A DNA stretch of 64,000 nt. Origin: Pseudobacteriovorax sp. (lineage in GTDB: Bacteria > Bdellovibrionota_B > Oligoflexia > Oligoflexales > Oligoflexaceae). The position numbers and the translations under genes are program-made. The notes under the pieces were generated by a model. That model was given only the letters and a program-made list of their open reading frames with translations, did no database searches and was not told the DNA's origin. The DNA lies in the NCBI GenBank assembly GCA_013215145.1, contig JABSRP010000015.1:160890-224889 (forward strand), read 5' to 3'. The first letter of the stretch is position 1. Every line of letters starts with the position of its first letter. This document shows positions 43,496-52,220 of this stretch, piece after piece.

Positions 43496-44785
43496 TTAGT
43501 TACGAGCACTGGTTGTCCAACCAAGTGTCCAGTCATTGCTAGCGTTTTCTATAGCTCCGATGTAAGTAACTTCGTCGAAGAATAGATCAAATGGAGTTTC
43601 GCCTGCTCCTAGTAGAGGTGATCCAGCAGCTGGAACATAACCGTTTAGAAGTGGGTCGACAACTTTGTTAGTTGATTCAGAAGAGAACCAAGTTGAGATG
43701 TTGAATCCGTCACCGTCTTCGATGGTGAAGTTAGAGGCACAGTCAACAAAAGTATTTGTGATGAAGATTTCACCAGCGTTGAAAGTCTCAGCATCGTCGA
43801 TGTCGATACAGCTTGTTTTGAAACCAGTGAAAACTGAGTTTGTTAGGTTTAAGCCAGTTCCGCGACGTAGAAGCATTCCGCTTCCGCCCTTAGCTGCTTC
43901 AGACGTTGTTCCGATGAAAGTCATGTTAGCAAGAGTTGGGTTAGATCGTGGAGACGCATCTTGCTTAGCTTTTAGGTTGTCAGCTTCGATACCATTGTTA
44001 GCTTGGTCAGCATACTGCTCAACAACTGCAAACTGAAGCTTACCTTGCCATCCGTTTACCCAGTCAAGAGAATCATCACGGTTACCAGTTAGTACAACGT
44101 GCTTAGCGTTAACAGTTCCACCGAAGAACTCAACACCGTCGTCAGCATTCATGTGAACTTGGATGTAGTCTACAAGAGTACCAGCACCAACACCTTGGAA
44201 TGCGATTCCGTTTAGCTCGTTGTCAGGAGTAATTTCGTTTCCAGCATACTCAACACGAACATACTTTAGGATACCGCTGTTGTCAGAGGCATCGTTACCA
44301 CCGTATAGTCCAGTGTTTCCTTCGCCTTCAGCTTCACAAAGAGCGACATCAGCATTACAGCCATTGATTGGAGCATTACCGTTGATGATAAGTCCACCCC
44401 AGTCACCACGATTTCTTTCGCCAGCTGCTTTAGATGATGTGAAAACGATTGGTAGGTCTGCAGTACCTTCCGCGATGATTTGAGATCCTCGGTTGATAAC
44501 TAGGAAATCAGCGCCAGATTGGCCAACGATTTTTGTTCCTGGTTGAATCTGTAATTTCGCTGAGTTTGTGTTGTCACCACCGATGAAAACACCACCAGAA
44601 AGTACCCAAGAACGACTAGATGATAGAACTAGGTCACTCGAGTAAACACCACTTAGTACGCAAGTTTCTTTTCCGTCAACCTGTACTGGTGCTGTTGTAG
44701 TACCAGCGGGGCAAGCTGCGAAAGATGCAGCAGAAAGTGAAAGACTTGAAGTGAGTGCAATCAAAGCCGAGCTTTTTGACATCAT
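43496..44785 (-). CDS. Secreted right-handed beta-helix-like protein of the TonB cluster
   Basis: A signal peptide (residues 1-23, ending AASFA) precedes a repetitive 400-residue domain with the short regular strand-turn pattern of parallel beta-helices: SSRSWVLSGGVFIGGDN, ADFLVINRGSQIIAEGTAD, LPIVFTSSKAAGERNRGDWG, GILKYVRVEYAG. It has eight or so cysteines in pairs. It is the first gene of the cluster and is probably highly expressed: strong AAGGAG 7 nt before the ATG and rather uniform codon choice. Similar proteins occur beside TonB receptors in marine bacteria. A role as surface-bound ligand-binding or processing factor is inferred. Confidence 0.8.
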   Translation of the reverse strand: MMSKSSALIALTSSLSLSAASFAACPAGTTTAPVQVDGKETCVLSGVYSSDLVLSSSRSWVLSGGVFIGGDNTNSAKLQIQPGTKIVGQSGADFLVINRGSQIIAEGTADLPIVFTSSKAAGERNRGDWGGLIINGNAPINGCNADVALCEAEGEGNTGLYGGNDASDNSGILKYVRVEYAGNEITPDNELNGIAFQGVGAGTLVDYIQVHMNADDGVEFFGGTVNAKHVVLTGNRDDSLDWVNGWQGKLQFAVVEQYADQANNGIEADNLKAKQDASPRSNPTLANMTFIGTTSEAAKGGSGMLLRRGTGLNLTNSVFTGFKTSCIDIDDAETFNAGEIFITNTFVDCASNFTIEDGDGFNISTWFSSESTNKVVDPLLNGYVPAAGSPLLGAGETPFDLFFDEVTYIGAIENASNDWTLGWTTSARN

Positions 44786-44980
44786 GTAAGGCTCCTTGAA
44801 AATGTGTTACCTGTTTGGTTAGCAACCGAGGTATATCAGAGGGGGCAGGCGGTCCTATAAATCGAATGTAAAGATTGTTTAAAAATGGGCCTTCTCGGAG
44901 CCCTGAGAATCCCAGGAATTTCCCAGTTTTATCTTTTTCGAATCTTTAATCTGACTTCATTTAGAAAACGAAAACTTACA

Positions 44981-45052
44981 GTACCAATTTCCTAAAGAAT
45001 CTTTTTTGTTATTGGAAATATATGTGCGTAATCACTGTTAAATTATTGGTAC
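44981..45052. repeat. Inverted repeat GTACCAAT/ATTGGTAC upstream of phoX
   Basis: Perfect 8-bp arms lie 56 bp apart in the divergent promoter region, the proximal one 24 bp before the phoX ATG. Both arms are extended by an AT-rich AATT context. They could be two half-sites or one site present in opposite orientations; I have no factor to name. Confidence 0.35.
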
Positions 45053-45076
45053 GTACATGAAAGGCTGGAGTACGGA

Positions 45077-47005
45077 ATGAAGCAATCAGAATTAGTCAAG
45101 GATGTGCTGCAATCAAAAATCGCTAGGCGTAAGTTTCTATTAGGAGGGGTCACTGCTGCCGCCTCTGTGGGCTTTTTAGGTAAAGTAGGAACTGGTGAAG
45201 CACAGGCAGGAGACGAGCGGCAAAAGCAGGCCAGGATTAACGGAAACTTTGAGCAAAGCGCCGTTGGGTCGTCACTGCTTGGGTTTGCTGGGATTGCAGC
45301 GATCACAAATCAAGATTTTGATGGGTTAGCAGTGCCAGAAGGGTATTCGGCAGAAGTATTGTTTAGCTGGGGAGACAAGGTTGATCCACGGGCGGTTGAG
45401 TGGCTCAGCGATGGAACTAACACAGCTCAGGAACAAGAGCTTCAGGCAGGACAAAATCACGATGGCATGCACTTTTTCCCCATCAACGGCGCCAGTGATC
45501 ACGGCCTTTTAGTCGTTAACCACGAGTACGTAAACCCGCAGTTTCTTCACCAGGACGGGCCGACAGTTGAGGACGGTAAGAAGCCCGCCAGTCAGATTGC
45601 TAAGGAGCAAGCAGCTCATGGCGTTAGCGTTCTGGAAATCCGTAAAGATAAGTCAGGGCAGTGGTCCATTGAAGAGAATTCAAAATACAATCGTCGGATC
45701 CACGGCAACACGCCAATGGATCTTACAGGTCCGGTTGCCTGTATTGATGAGGTGAAATCGAAACTGGATCCTGTAGGACAGCGAGTCCTAGGAACCTATA
45801 ACAATTGCGCCATGGGTTACACACCATGGGGAACTTATCTGGCTTGTGAAGAAAACTTTCAGAACTACTTTGCCAATACTGACGAGGCGGATCTAGAAGT
45901 AACCCGGTCACAGTCCCGATATGGCATCAAAACAGAATCTCGATATCTATGGGAGTCTAATGATCCACGTTTTGATATCACTAAAAAAGGTGAGTCAGCT
46001 CTGGATGACTATCGTAACGAGGCGAATAAGTACGGTTGGGTGGTGGAAATTGACCCCTTCAAGCCTTATTCAACTCCAAAAAAGCGAACTGCTATGGGGC
46101 GCTTAGTCAGAGAATGTGCCACACTATCTATGAATACTGATGGCACTATGGCATTTTACATGGGGGATGACAGCAGGGGAGAGTATCTTTATAAGTTTGT
46201 TCCCAATGAGGCCTATGCACCCGGAAAAGACATGGAAAATGCTCTTGATGATGGAACACTCTACGTAGCGGCATTTTATGAGGATGGTTCTGGAGATTGG
46301 TTGCCGCTGATCTTTGGGAAGAACGGTCTGACGCCACTCAACGGCTTTAAGAGCCAGAGCGATATCCTTATCAATGCTAGAGCGGCGGCCGATCATCTGG
46401 GAGCGACTCCCATGGATCGACCAGAATGGGTTGCGGTGCATCCGGTCACAGGTGCCGTTTATGTGACGCTTACCAACAACAAAAACCGCGGAAATGGTGA
46501 TCTTAAGCAGGAAGTCAATGAGGCTAACCCTCGCATTAATAATATACACGGTCATATCGTCAAACTTGATGAGAACAACGGCGCATGCAAAGCCATGACC
46601 TTCGACTGGGACATTTTCCTACTTGCTGGTGATCCTGCGTCTGATGTCTTAGCTCATCAAGGTGATATCAAGGGAGACATCTTCTCAAGCCCCGATGGAC
46701 TATATTTTGACCAGTCTGGTCGTCTATGGATCCAAACGGATTACAGCGACAGTGATCCCGCAAATAAAAACTTTGGTCTCAATCAGATGCTTGCGGCGGA
46801 TCCAGCCACTCGCGAGGTCAGACGCTTTTTTGTTGGGCCGAAAGGCTGCGAAGTGACAGGAATCACCATGACTCCTGACCAAAAAACGATGTTTATTAAT
46901 GTACAGCACCCAACGCGATCGTTTCCTGCAGGCGACGGAGTCACAAGACCTCGTTCCTCCACAGTCATTATTACCAAAGATGATGGCGGCGTCGTTGGAA
47001 CTTGA
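45077..47005 (+). CDS. phoX: PhoX-family alkaline phosphatase (Tat-exported)
   Basis: PhoX hydrolyses phosphate monoesters in the periplasm or outside the cell with calcium and iron cofactors. A Tat signal is visible at residues 15-35 (ARRKFLLGGVTAAASVGFLG). The beta-propeller shows family motifs: SDHGLLVVNHEYVNP, NNCAMGYTPWGTYLACEENF, and near the end FSSPDGLYFDQSGRLWIQTDYS and EVTGITMTPDQKTMFINVQHP. The length of 642 residues is normal. It diverges from the beta-helix/TonB cluster with a shared 290-bp intergenic region, suggesting co-regulation, perhaps by phosphate; I found no convincing Pho box. The stop lies 8 bp from the convergent kinase gene. Confidence 0.94.
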   Translation: MKQSELVKDVLQSKIARRKFLLGGVTAAASVGFLGKVGTGEAQAGDERQKQARINGNFEQSAVGSSLLGFAGIAAITNQDFDGLAVPEGYSAEVLFSWGDKVDPRAVEWLSDGTNTAQEQELQAGQNHDGMHFFPINGASDHGLLVVNHEYVNPQFLHQDGPTVEDGKKPASQIAKEQAAHGVSVLEIRKDKSGQWSIEENSKYNRRIHGNTPMDLTGPVACIDEVKSKLDPVGQRVLGTYNNCAMGYTPWGTYLACEENFQNYFANTDEADLEVTRSQSRYGIKTESRYLWESNDPRFDITKKGESALDDYRNEANKYGWVVEIDPFKPYSTPKKRTAMGRLVRECATLSMNTDGTMAFYMGDDSRGEYLYKFVPNEAYAPGKDMENALDDGTLYVAAFYEDGSGDWLPLIFGKNGLTPLNGFKSQSDILINARAAADHLGATPMDRPEWVAVHPVTGAVYVTLTNNKNRGNGDLKQEVNEANPRINNIHGHIVKLDENNGACKAMTFDWDIFLLAGDPASDVLAHQGDIKGDIFSSPDGLYFDQSGRLWIQTDYSDSDPANKNFGLNQMLAADPATREVRRFFVGPKGCEVTGITMTPDQKTMFINVQHPTRSFPAGDGVTRPRSSTVIITKDDGGVVGT

Positions 47006-47013
47006 TGTGAGTG

Positions 47014-48363
47014 TTAGGAATTGGGCTTAGGCTGCTGCTTTAGGGGCAGCTTAAGCTCGATGATTAACCCATGGGGCTGTCTTTGACGAATCATCAAGGT
47101 TCCCCCATGGGCCTCTGCGATACGCTGACAAAGTGAGAGTCCTAAACCAAACCCTCCCGAAGCTCGTTTGCGCGATAGATCAGGGCGATAAAAAGGCTTG
47201 ACTAATCGACTAAGTTCCTCGCTGCTGACTCCCGGGCCATCATCTTCAACGAGTATGGTCACTTGCTCATCATCTGATGTGGAGTGGACGGTGAGCTTAG
47301 CGTCGGGAGCATGCTGGTTTTTGTTGTGATATAGGTTTTTGACGAGCAACTTTAGGAGAGTTTTGTCTCCGTGTACGGTTAGCGTTTGATCAAGCTCGTT
47401 TCGCAGTACCTTGGATGAATCGAGCAGCTTTTTTTGATCTTCGAATAAATGACGCATAGCAATCTCTTCTTTGGATAGAAGAAACTCTGCACCCTCTTGC
47501 TGAAGCCTAGCATTGTCGAGGATGGCCCCGATTAAATGATCCATATCCGCGATGTCGTCATTAATCTGATCGATGATATGACTCGATGGTAAAAGACTTG
47601 TTGCCACTCTTATGCGAGTTATGGGCGAGCGCAATTCGTGACTGACATCTGTAAGCATTCTCTCCCGCAGCTCAATCATTTCTGTTATTCGTTGCTTCAT
47701 AATATGAAATGATTGGTACAAGTCCCGAAATTCTTGACTGATGCCTTGGCCCAGTACTTTGTTATGGAGAGGTTCTGCCTTAGGAGCTTTTGAAAAGCGT
47801 TCCATGTCTACGTTAAGTGATCGGATTGGTTTGAGAAGAACACGAATTGATAATAGTAGTGCGATAAGTATGCTCGAGATTCCTGTTAGCAAAAATATCA
47901 CAGGGGGGAGATTGATTTGATCAGGTGCCTTTGCATGTTTCGAAAAAAATATATAAGTACTACTTTGCGATGGAAACACCAAATATCCGCGACGCAAGCC
48001 TATATCTCCCGCTGCGATACCCCAAGCTTTAATCTCGGCTCGATCGATCAGATCTTGTGGTTTCATTCCGAAGGGCAAAGTCTGAGTCCCTTCCCAGTTT
48101 CCTTGCCTCTGTCTCCAAAAATCGACGTCGTAGTTGGCTAAATAGCTTTTAGCCTCCTGGAGGGAAAGAGGCTCAACCTTCTCGATCACAAGTTGTATAT
48201 AGTGTCGTCCGTGCTTTAGAAATGGCTTCTTGGACAAATCGCTAGATCTGATAAACCAACGAAAACTGATAAAAACGATAAAATACGCTCCGATGATCGC
48301 AAATAAAGTCAGGAGAACAAGTCTAAAAAATAAGGATGATGGTAGCTTAAAAGGCCATTTCAT
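47014..48363 (-). CDS. Sensor histidine kinase (CpxA-like)
   Basis: This inner-membrane kinase has two helices at about residues 10-30 and 145-170 flanking a periplasmic sensor of about 110 residues. A HAMP linker (LLKPIRSLNVDMERFSK), the HisKA phosphoacceptor in LTDVSHELRSPITRIR (His near residue 244) and a HATPase domain with N (LLVKNLYHNKNQHAPDA), ILVEDDGPGV and GGFGLGLSLCQRIAE follow. The start overlaps the response regulator stop by four bases (ATGA). With the regulator and the CpxP-like protein upstream it forms an envelope-stress module of CpxPRA type. Orthology to CpxA is not certain. Confidence 0.92.
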   Translation of the reverse strand: MKWPFKLPSSLFFRLVLLTLFAIIGAYFIVFISFRWFIRSSDLSKKPFLKHGRHYIQLVIEKVEPLSLQEAKSYLANYDVDFWRQRQGNWEGTQTLPFGMKPQDLIDRAEIKAWGIAAGDIGLRRGYLVFPSQSSTYIFFSKHAKAPDQINLPPVIFLLTGISSILIALLLSIRVLLKPIRSLNVDMERFSKAPKAEPLHNKVLGQGISQEFRDLYQSFHIMKQRITEMIELRERMLTDVSHELRSPITRIRVATSLLPSSHIIDQINDDIADMDHLIGAILDNARLQQEGAEFLLSKEEIAMRHLFEDQKKLLDSSKVLRNELDQTLTVHGDKTLLKLLVKNLYHNKNQHAPDAKLTVHSTSDDEQVTILVEDDGPGVSSEELSRLVKPFYRPDLSRKRASGGFGLGLSLCQRIAEAHGGTLMIRQRQPHGLIIELKLPLKQQPKPNS

Positions 48364-49088
48364 AAATCAACTCGTTTTGCAATCCACCGATACCCTGTCC
48401 CCCAAATGGTTTTAATATATTTTGGGTGCTTGGCGTCTTCGGCGAGCTTTGTCCTTAATCGACTCACAGCCACGTCCACGGCGCGATCACTCACCGACCA
48501 CGGGCCTTCATGTAGCTTATCTAGCAATTGATTACGGCTAAAGGTTCGTCCGACAGCTTGTGCCAGTGTTTTTAAAACCTCAAATTCAATAGTCGAAAGC
48601 TCAAGCTCTACTTCATTATGCCAAGCAGTCTGCGAGGTGAGGTCAATATCGAGGCCATCAAATGCTATACGATTCAACTCGTTTTTGATGGACTCTTCAG
48701 TAAATTCTTTCATTTGTCTCGAACTACGCCTCTGGATCGCCTCGATTCTTGCTATCAACTCACGCGGTTCGAACGGTTTAGGTAGGTAATCGTCAGCTCC
48801 TATCTCGAGGCCAACGATTTTGTCCGTAAGATCTCCCCTGGCGGTGAGCATAATTATAGGAATCGAGGATTCCTTTCTTATGCGCCGACAGGTTTCAAAT
48901 CCATCAAGATCAGGAAGCATGACATCTAAGATAATGCAGGAGAATGATTCTTCGCGCAGTTTGGCAAGGCCTTTGAGAGGGTGTTCCACAGCTGTAGCCT
49001 CCCAGCCATGGCTTTTGAAAAATGGCAGCAGCAGTTCGTTAAGCTTATGATCGTCGTCGATAATAAGTAAAGTTCCCTTCGCTGTCAT
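48360..49088 (-). CDS. OmpR-family response regulator (CpxR-like)
   Basis: The receiver domain spans residues 5-118 (LLIIDDDHKLNELL, phosphoacceptor in ILDVMLPDLDG near 54, MLTAR, PKPFEPRE near 103) and the OmpR-type winged helix spans 145-238 (VELELSTIEFEVLKTLAQ, RNQLLDKLHEG, SDRAVDVAVSRLRTKL, IKTIWGTGYRW). It would be phosphorylated by the kinase encoded downstream and should bind direct repeats spaced one helical turn apart. GAGGG lies 8 nt before the ATG. The CpxP-like gene is immediately upstream (18-bp gap). Confidence 0.94.
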   Translation of the reverse strand: MTAKGTLLIIDDDHKLNELLLPFFKSHGWEATAVEHPLKGLAKLREESFSCIILDVMLPDLDGFETCRRIRKESSIPIIMLTARGDLTDKIVGLEIGADDYLPKPFEPRELIARIEAIQRRSSRQMKEFTEESIKNELNRIAFDGLDIDLTSQTAWHNEVELELSTIEFEVLKTLAQAVGRTFSRNQLLDKLHEGPWSVSDRAVDVAVSRLRTKLAEDAKHPKYIKTIWGTGYRWIAKRVDL

Positions 49089-49106
49089 ACGTCCGCCCTC
49101 TGTGAT

Positions 49107-49541
49107 TTAGTCTTCTGCCCAGTCTTTGGCTCTGTTGGCAAAATCTTTGACTTTCTTTTTTTGCCCGTCATTCAGACTAGCATGAAATGCTGCGATTTGC
49201 GTTAGGATACCAGGAACTCTCTGGTCTAGAATAGCTTTCTTCTGCTCGTATACGGATACTAATCCTTCAGCGGTGACGTTGTCGCTGTCGATCGCTGTCA
49301 GAATCTCTTGTAATGTATCTTGTTTGGATGCTCGCATTTCTTGGCGCAGAGCAAGAACTGACTGAGCGACACTTTCAAGTTTGGCCTCCTGCGATGACTG
49401 CAATTCAAGTTTGCTACTAACTTTCTTGAGCACGTAGGCCGACTTATCCTCCGCGCTGCGGCTGTGACAAGAGGTGAGGCCAGCGCCGACCACGACGATA
49501 GTCAATAGAGAAAGTAATTTGCTTCGCTTAAACTTAGGCAT
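49107..49541 (-). CDS. CpxP/Spy-like periplasmic lipoprotein
   Basis: From the ATG at 49541 (GGAG 8 nt upstream) the protein has a signal peptide with lipobox AGLTSC and an all-helical mature domain of about 120 residues. It carries two LTxxQ-like motifs, LQSSQEAKLESV and LNDGQKKKVKDF, spaced as in CpxP/Spy/ZraP proteins. Those act as chaperones or inhibitors of the cognate kinase; here a lipid anchor would be an added feature. It is the first gene of the cpxP-R-A-like operon and diverges from an oligopeptidase gene. Confidence 0.82.
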   Translation of the reverse strand: MPKFKRSKLLSLLTIVVVGAGLTSCHSRSAEDKSAYVLKKVSSKLELQSSQEAKLESVAQSVLALRQEMRASKQDTLQEILTAIDSDNVTAEGLVSVYEQKKAILDQRVPGILTQIAAFHASLNDGQKKKVKDFANRAKDWAED

Positions 49542-49636
49542 AACGTTAACTCCAAGTTGGGTAGATTTTGGGTCTGTCCTCACGACTGACCTACAATTCC
49601 TTTATCGCCCACAATAATTGCATCAGTTTTGCAAAC

Positions 49637-49651
49637 TGTTACAAATTGTAA
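49637..49651 (-). promoter_or_regulatory. Candidate OmpR/CpxR-type operator TGTTA-N5-TGTAA
   Basis: TGTTA and TGTAA are direct repeats with a 10-bp period, nested in the palindrome TTACAAATTGTAA, about 96 bp upstream of the CpxP-like gene and in the divergent region shared with ptrB. CpxR boxes are GTAAA-N5-GTAAA with the same period. The assignment is by analogy. Confidence 0.4.
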
Positions 49652-49834
49652 TATGCTAATATTATTGGCATAAAACTGCAGGCCCGACGCCCAATGATTG
49701 GATTGAGCCCTAATGGCAGCGCCTAGTGAGCTGAGTTGCTTCCGTAACATTCCCTTCCTCTTTATCTCCACGGAGTTTCCGACTATGATGGGACTCCAAT
49801 TTCGATCCATCTATCTTTGCGAACAGGTGTAAAC

Positions 49835-51901
49835 ATGACAGCTACTGATTCTCCTATAGTCGAACCGAAAGCGATGCAAATCGAACGAACTCTTGATGAG
49901 CATGGTGTCACAAGGCAAGACCCCTGGTTTTGGCTCAATCAAAGGGATGATCCAAATGTTGTTTCTTATATAGAAGAGGAAAATGCCTGGGCAAAAAAAG
50001 TTATGAAGCCTACCAAAGCGCTCCGAAAAGAACTCTTTAAGGAGATGAAAGCGCGAGTCAAAGAAGATGAGCAATCGACGCCTATACTGAAACATGGATA
50101 CTACTACTATAGCCGCTACGAAAAGGGTAACGAGTATCCGTTATACTGCCGGCGCCAGGGGTCTATGAAGGGCAAGGAAGAGATCCTCCTAGACATCAAC
50201 GAGATCGCAGCAGATAAGACTTACTTTGACGTCGGTACTATGTCGGTAAGTGATAGTAGCAAAATTATGGCATGGTCTGAAGACACAGTGGGACGCCGTA
50301 GGTATACCATAAAATTTAAAAACTTAGAAACGGGGCAGATTCTTGAGGAAGAAATTGCCAACACAACAGGAAACATCATTTGGGCTGCGGATAATGCCAC
50401 TGTATTTTACACGACGAAGGATGAGCAGACGCTTCGTGCTGATAAAGTTGTGCGGAGGGCTTTAGGGGATCCGACAGATCATTTGGTTTTTGAAGAAAAG
50501 GATGAAACCTTTAGCGTTGGCGTCAGTCGTTCAAGATCTGGTCAGTTTATTGAAATTTCAAGCGATTCAACCTTATCGAATGAAACGAGGTTACTTGAGG
50601 CTGCAAGTCCTCATGAAGAGCCGAGAGTCTTCTTGCCGAGACGCAAAGACCATCTCTATTCGGTAGAAGACCATCCCAATGGCTTTTATGTATTGAGCAA
50701 TCATAAGTCTCCCAATTTTAAATTAATGTTCACCGAGAGCCTCGAAAAAAAGGAGTCGGATTGGAGCGAGGTTATCCCTCATCGCCCTGACGTTTTTCTA
50801 TCAGATTTAGATATTTTCGTTGACTATATAGTCGTTCAAGAGAGGCAAGCAGGATTTATCAATCTTAAGGTGATTCCACTGGATACCTCCATAGCACCAT
50901 ACTTTTTAGAGTTTAATGAGTCGGTGTTCGATATCAGTACTTGGGTCAATCGCGAGCAAGATACTAGTATGATTCGGATTCAATACGAGTCTATGACGAC
51001 GCCCCATACAATTTATGATTTCGACTTAAAAACTAAGAAAAAAAAGCTAGTGAAGCGTGAATTTGCTGGCAAAGACTACGATAGTGACAACTATCAAAGT
51101 AAACGGCTGTATGCACGAGCTAGTGACGGTACAGCCATTCCTATCACCATTGTATATGCCAAGAATAAAGTCACATCGTCCGCTCCATTGCCAACTTTAC
51201 TTTATGGTTATGGCTCCTATGGGTATACCATTGATCCTAGCTTCTCGAGCAGACGATTGTCCTTATTGAACCGCGGAGTGATCTTTGCTTTTGCCCATAT
51301 TCGGGGTAGTCAAATCCTTGGTCGACAGTGGTATGAAGATGGGAAGCTGTTAAAAAAGCGTAATACCTTTACCGACTTTATTGCTGCCGGTGAATTTCTG
51401 GTAAATGCAGGCTACAGCACTAAAGATATGCTATTTGCCGAAGGTGGCAGTGCCGGCGGGTTACTCATGGGAGCGGTTTTGAATATGGCTCCTCAACTGT
51501 TCCGAGGGGTCCTAGCACATGTTCCCTTTGTTGATGTTGTCACCACCATGCTTGATGATACTATACCGCTGACAACCTTCGAGTATGATGAGTGGGGTAA
51601 TCCTAATGAAAAGAATTACTTTGATTATATGCTAAGTTATTCGCCATATGACAACGTAGAAGAACAAGATTATCCAGCCCTTCTGGTTACAACAGGTTAT
51701 CATGACTCTCAAGTCCAGTATTGGGAGCCAACAAAATGGGTTGCCAAACTTCGAGAAAAGCGCACGAACAGCAATCCCCTAATTTTTAAAACGGATATGG
51801 AAGCTGGTCACTCGGGGACTACGGGGAGATATAAGGATCTGAAGGATACTGCTTACAATTATGCATTCGTATTGGGAATCCTATACGGTGACATCAGCTA
51901 G
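49835..51901 (+). CDS. ptrB: Oligopeptidase B (S9A family)
   Basis: This cytoplasmic serine peptidase cleaves after Arg and Lys in short peptides. The N-terminal half is the beta-propeller gate and the C-terminal half the alpha/beta hydrolase, with the nucleophile in AEGGSAGGLLMGAV (Ser near residue 538), Asp near 624 in GYHDSQVQYWEP and His near 658 in DMEAGHSG. The segment FAHIRGSQILGRQWYEDGKL is typical of the family. It has no signal peptide. I prefer the ATG at 49835 with AGGTG upstream. The gene is followed by a palindromic repeat 30 bp downstream. Confidence 0.94.
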   Translation: MTATDSPIVEPKAMQIERTLDEHGVTRQDPWFWLNQRDDPNVVSYIEEENAWAKKVMKPTKALRKELFKEMKARVKEDEQSTPILKHGYYYYSRYEKGNEYPLYCRRQGSMKGKEEILLDINEIAADKTYFDVGTMSVSDSSKIMAWSEDTVGRRRYTIKFKNLETGQILEEEIANTTGNIIWAADNATVFYTTKDEQTLRADKVVRRALGDPTDHLVFEEKDETFSVGVSRSRSGQFIEISSDSTLSNETRLLEAASPHEEPRVFLPRRKDHLYSVEDHPNGFYVLSNHKSPNFKLMFTESLEKKESDWSEVIPHRPDVFLSDLDIFVDYIVVQERQAGFINLKVIPLDTSIAPYFLEFNESVFDISTWVNREQDTSMIRIQYESMTTPHTIYDFDLKTKKKKLVKREFAGKDYDSDNYQSKRLYARASDGTAIPITIVYAKNKVTSSAPLPTLLYGYGSYGYTIDPSFSSRRLSLLNRGVIFAFAHIRGSQILGRQWYEDGKLLKKRNTFTDFIAAGEFLVNAGYSTKDMLFAEGGSAGGLLMGAVLNMAPQLFRGVLAHVPFVDVVTTMLDDTIPLTTFEYDEWGNPNEKNYFDYMLSYSPYDNVEEQDYPALLVTTGYHDSQVQYWEPTKWVAKLREKRTNSNPLIFKTDMEAGHSGTTGRYKDLKDTAYNYAFVLGILYGDIS

Positions 51902-51930
51902 ATTCAGGGGAAAATCGCACAATACCTGCG

Positions 51931-51989
51931 TTTCATCGAAACTCTAAAATCCTCACGTGCCCAAAGGCACGCTGCGGTTTTATAGTTTC
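51931..51989. repeat. 59-bp palindromic repeat, copy 1
   Basis: GAAACT at 51938-51943 pairs with AGTTTC at 51984-51989, extended by CTAAAA/TTTTAT, and an inner perfect hairpin CGTGCC-CAAA-GGCACG sits at 51956-51971. The unit lies 30 bp after the ptrB stop and recurs 116 bp downstream with 56 of 59 bases identical. It looks like a REP- or MITE-like element and could also act as a terminator. The 319-bp gap 51902-52220 otherwise holds nothing I can identify. Confidence 0.8.
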
Positions 51990-52046
51990 TCGCGCCTTGG
52001 TCTTGTGCGTTTTCTCCCGAATCTAGTCAGTGAATGGGTTCCTTTA

Positions 52047-52105
52047 TTTCATCGAAACTCTAAAATCCTCACGTATCCAGAGGCACGCTGCGGTTTTATA
52101 GTTTC
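52047..52105. repeat. 59-bp palindromic repeat, copy 2
   Basis: This copy differs from copy 1 at three positions, all in the inner hairpin, which weakens the inner stem while the outer arms are unchanged. It is in the same orientation. The 57 bp between the copies are not similar to the repeat or its flanks. Confidence 0.8.
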
Positions 52106-52220
52106 ACACGGCCTAATTCCACTAAATGAGTTCGATATTGCTTTTTCTGCGTTAAGTCATTCATAATAATATGCGTCATTGAACCGTTGCTGATCTACCT
52201 AGGTGTGAGGATTTATCTGT

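Noticed and set aside
44786..45076. Search for a Pho box upstream of phoX and the beta-helix gene
   Set aside because: Only weak partial matches to the CTGTCAT consensus (for example CTGACTTCAT) were seen, with no pair of repeats at 11-bp spacing. Regulation by phosphate remains an inference from gene content.
49580..49810. Open frame on the minus strand upstream of the CpxP-like gene
   Set aside because: It lies in the divergent promoter region, has no ribosome-binding site and no recognisable protein features.
51931..52105. Two similar units separated by a unique spacer looked like a minimal CRISPR array
   Set aside because: Only two units are present, they are 59 bp with strong internal palindromes and a 57-bp spacer, and no cas gene is nearby. 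A REP- or MITE-like element fits better.
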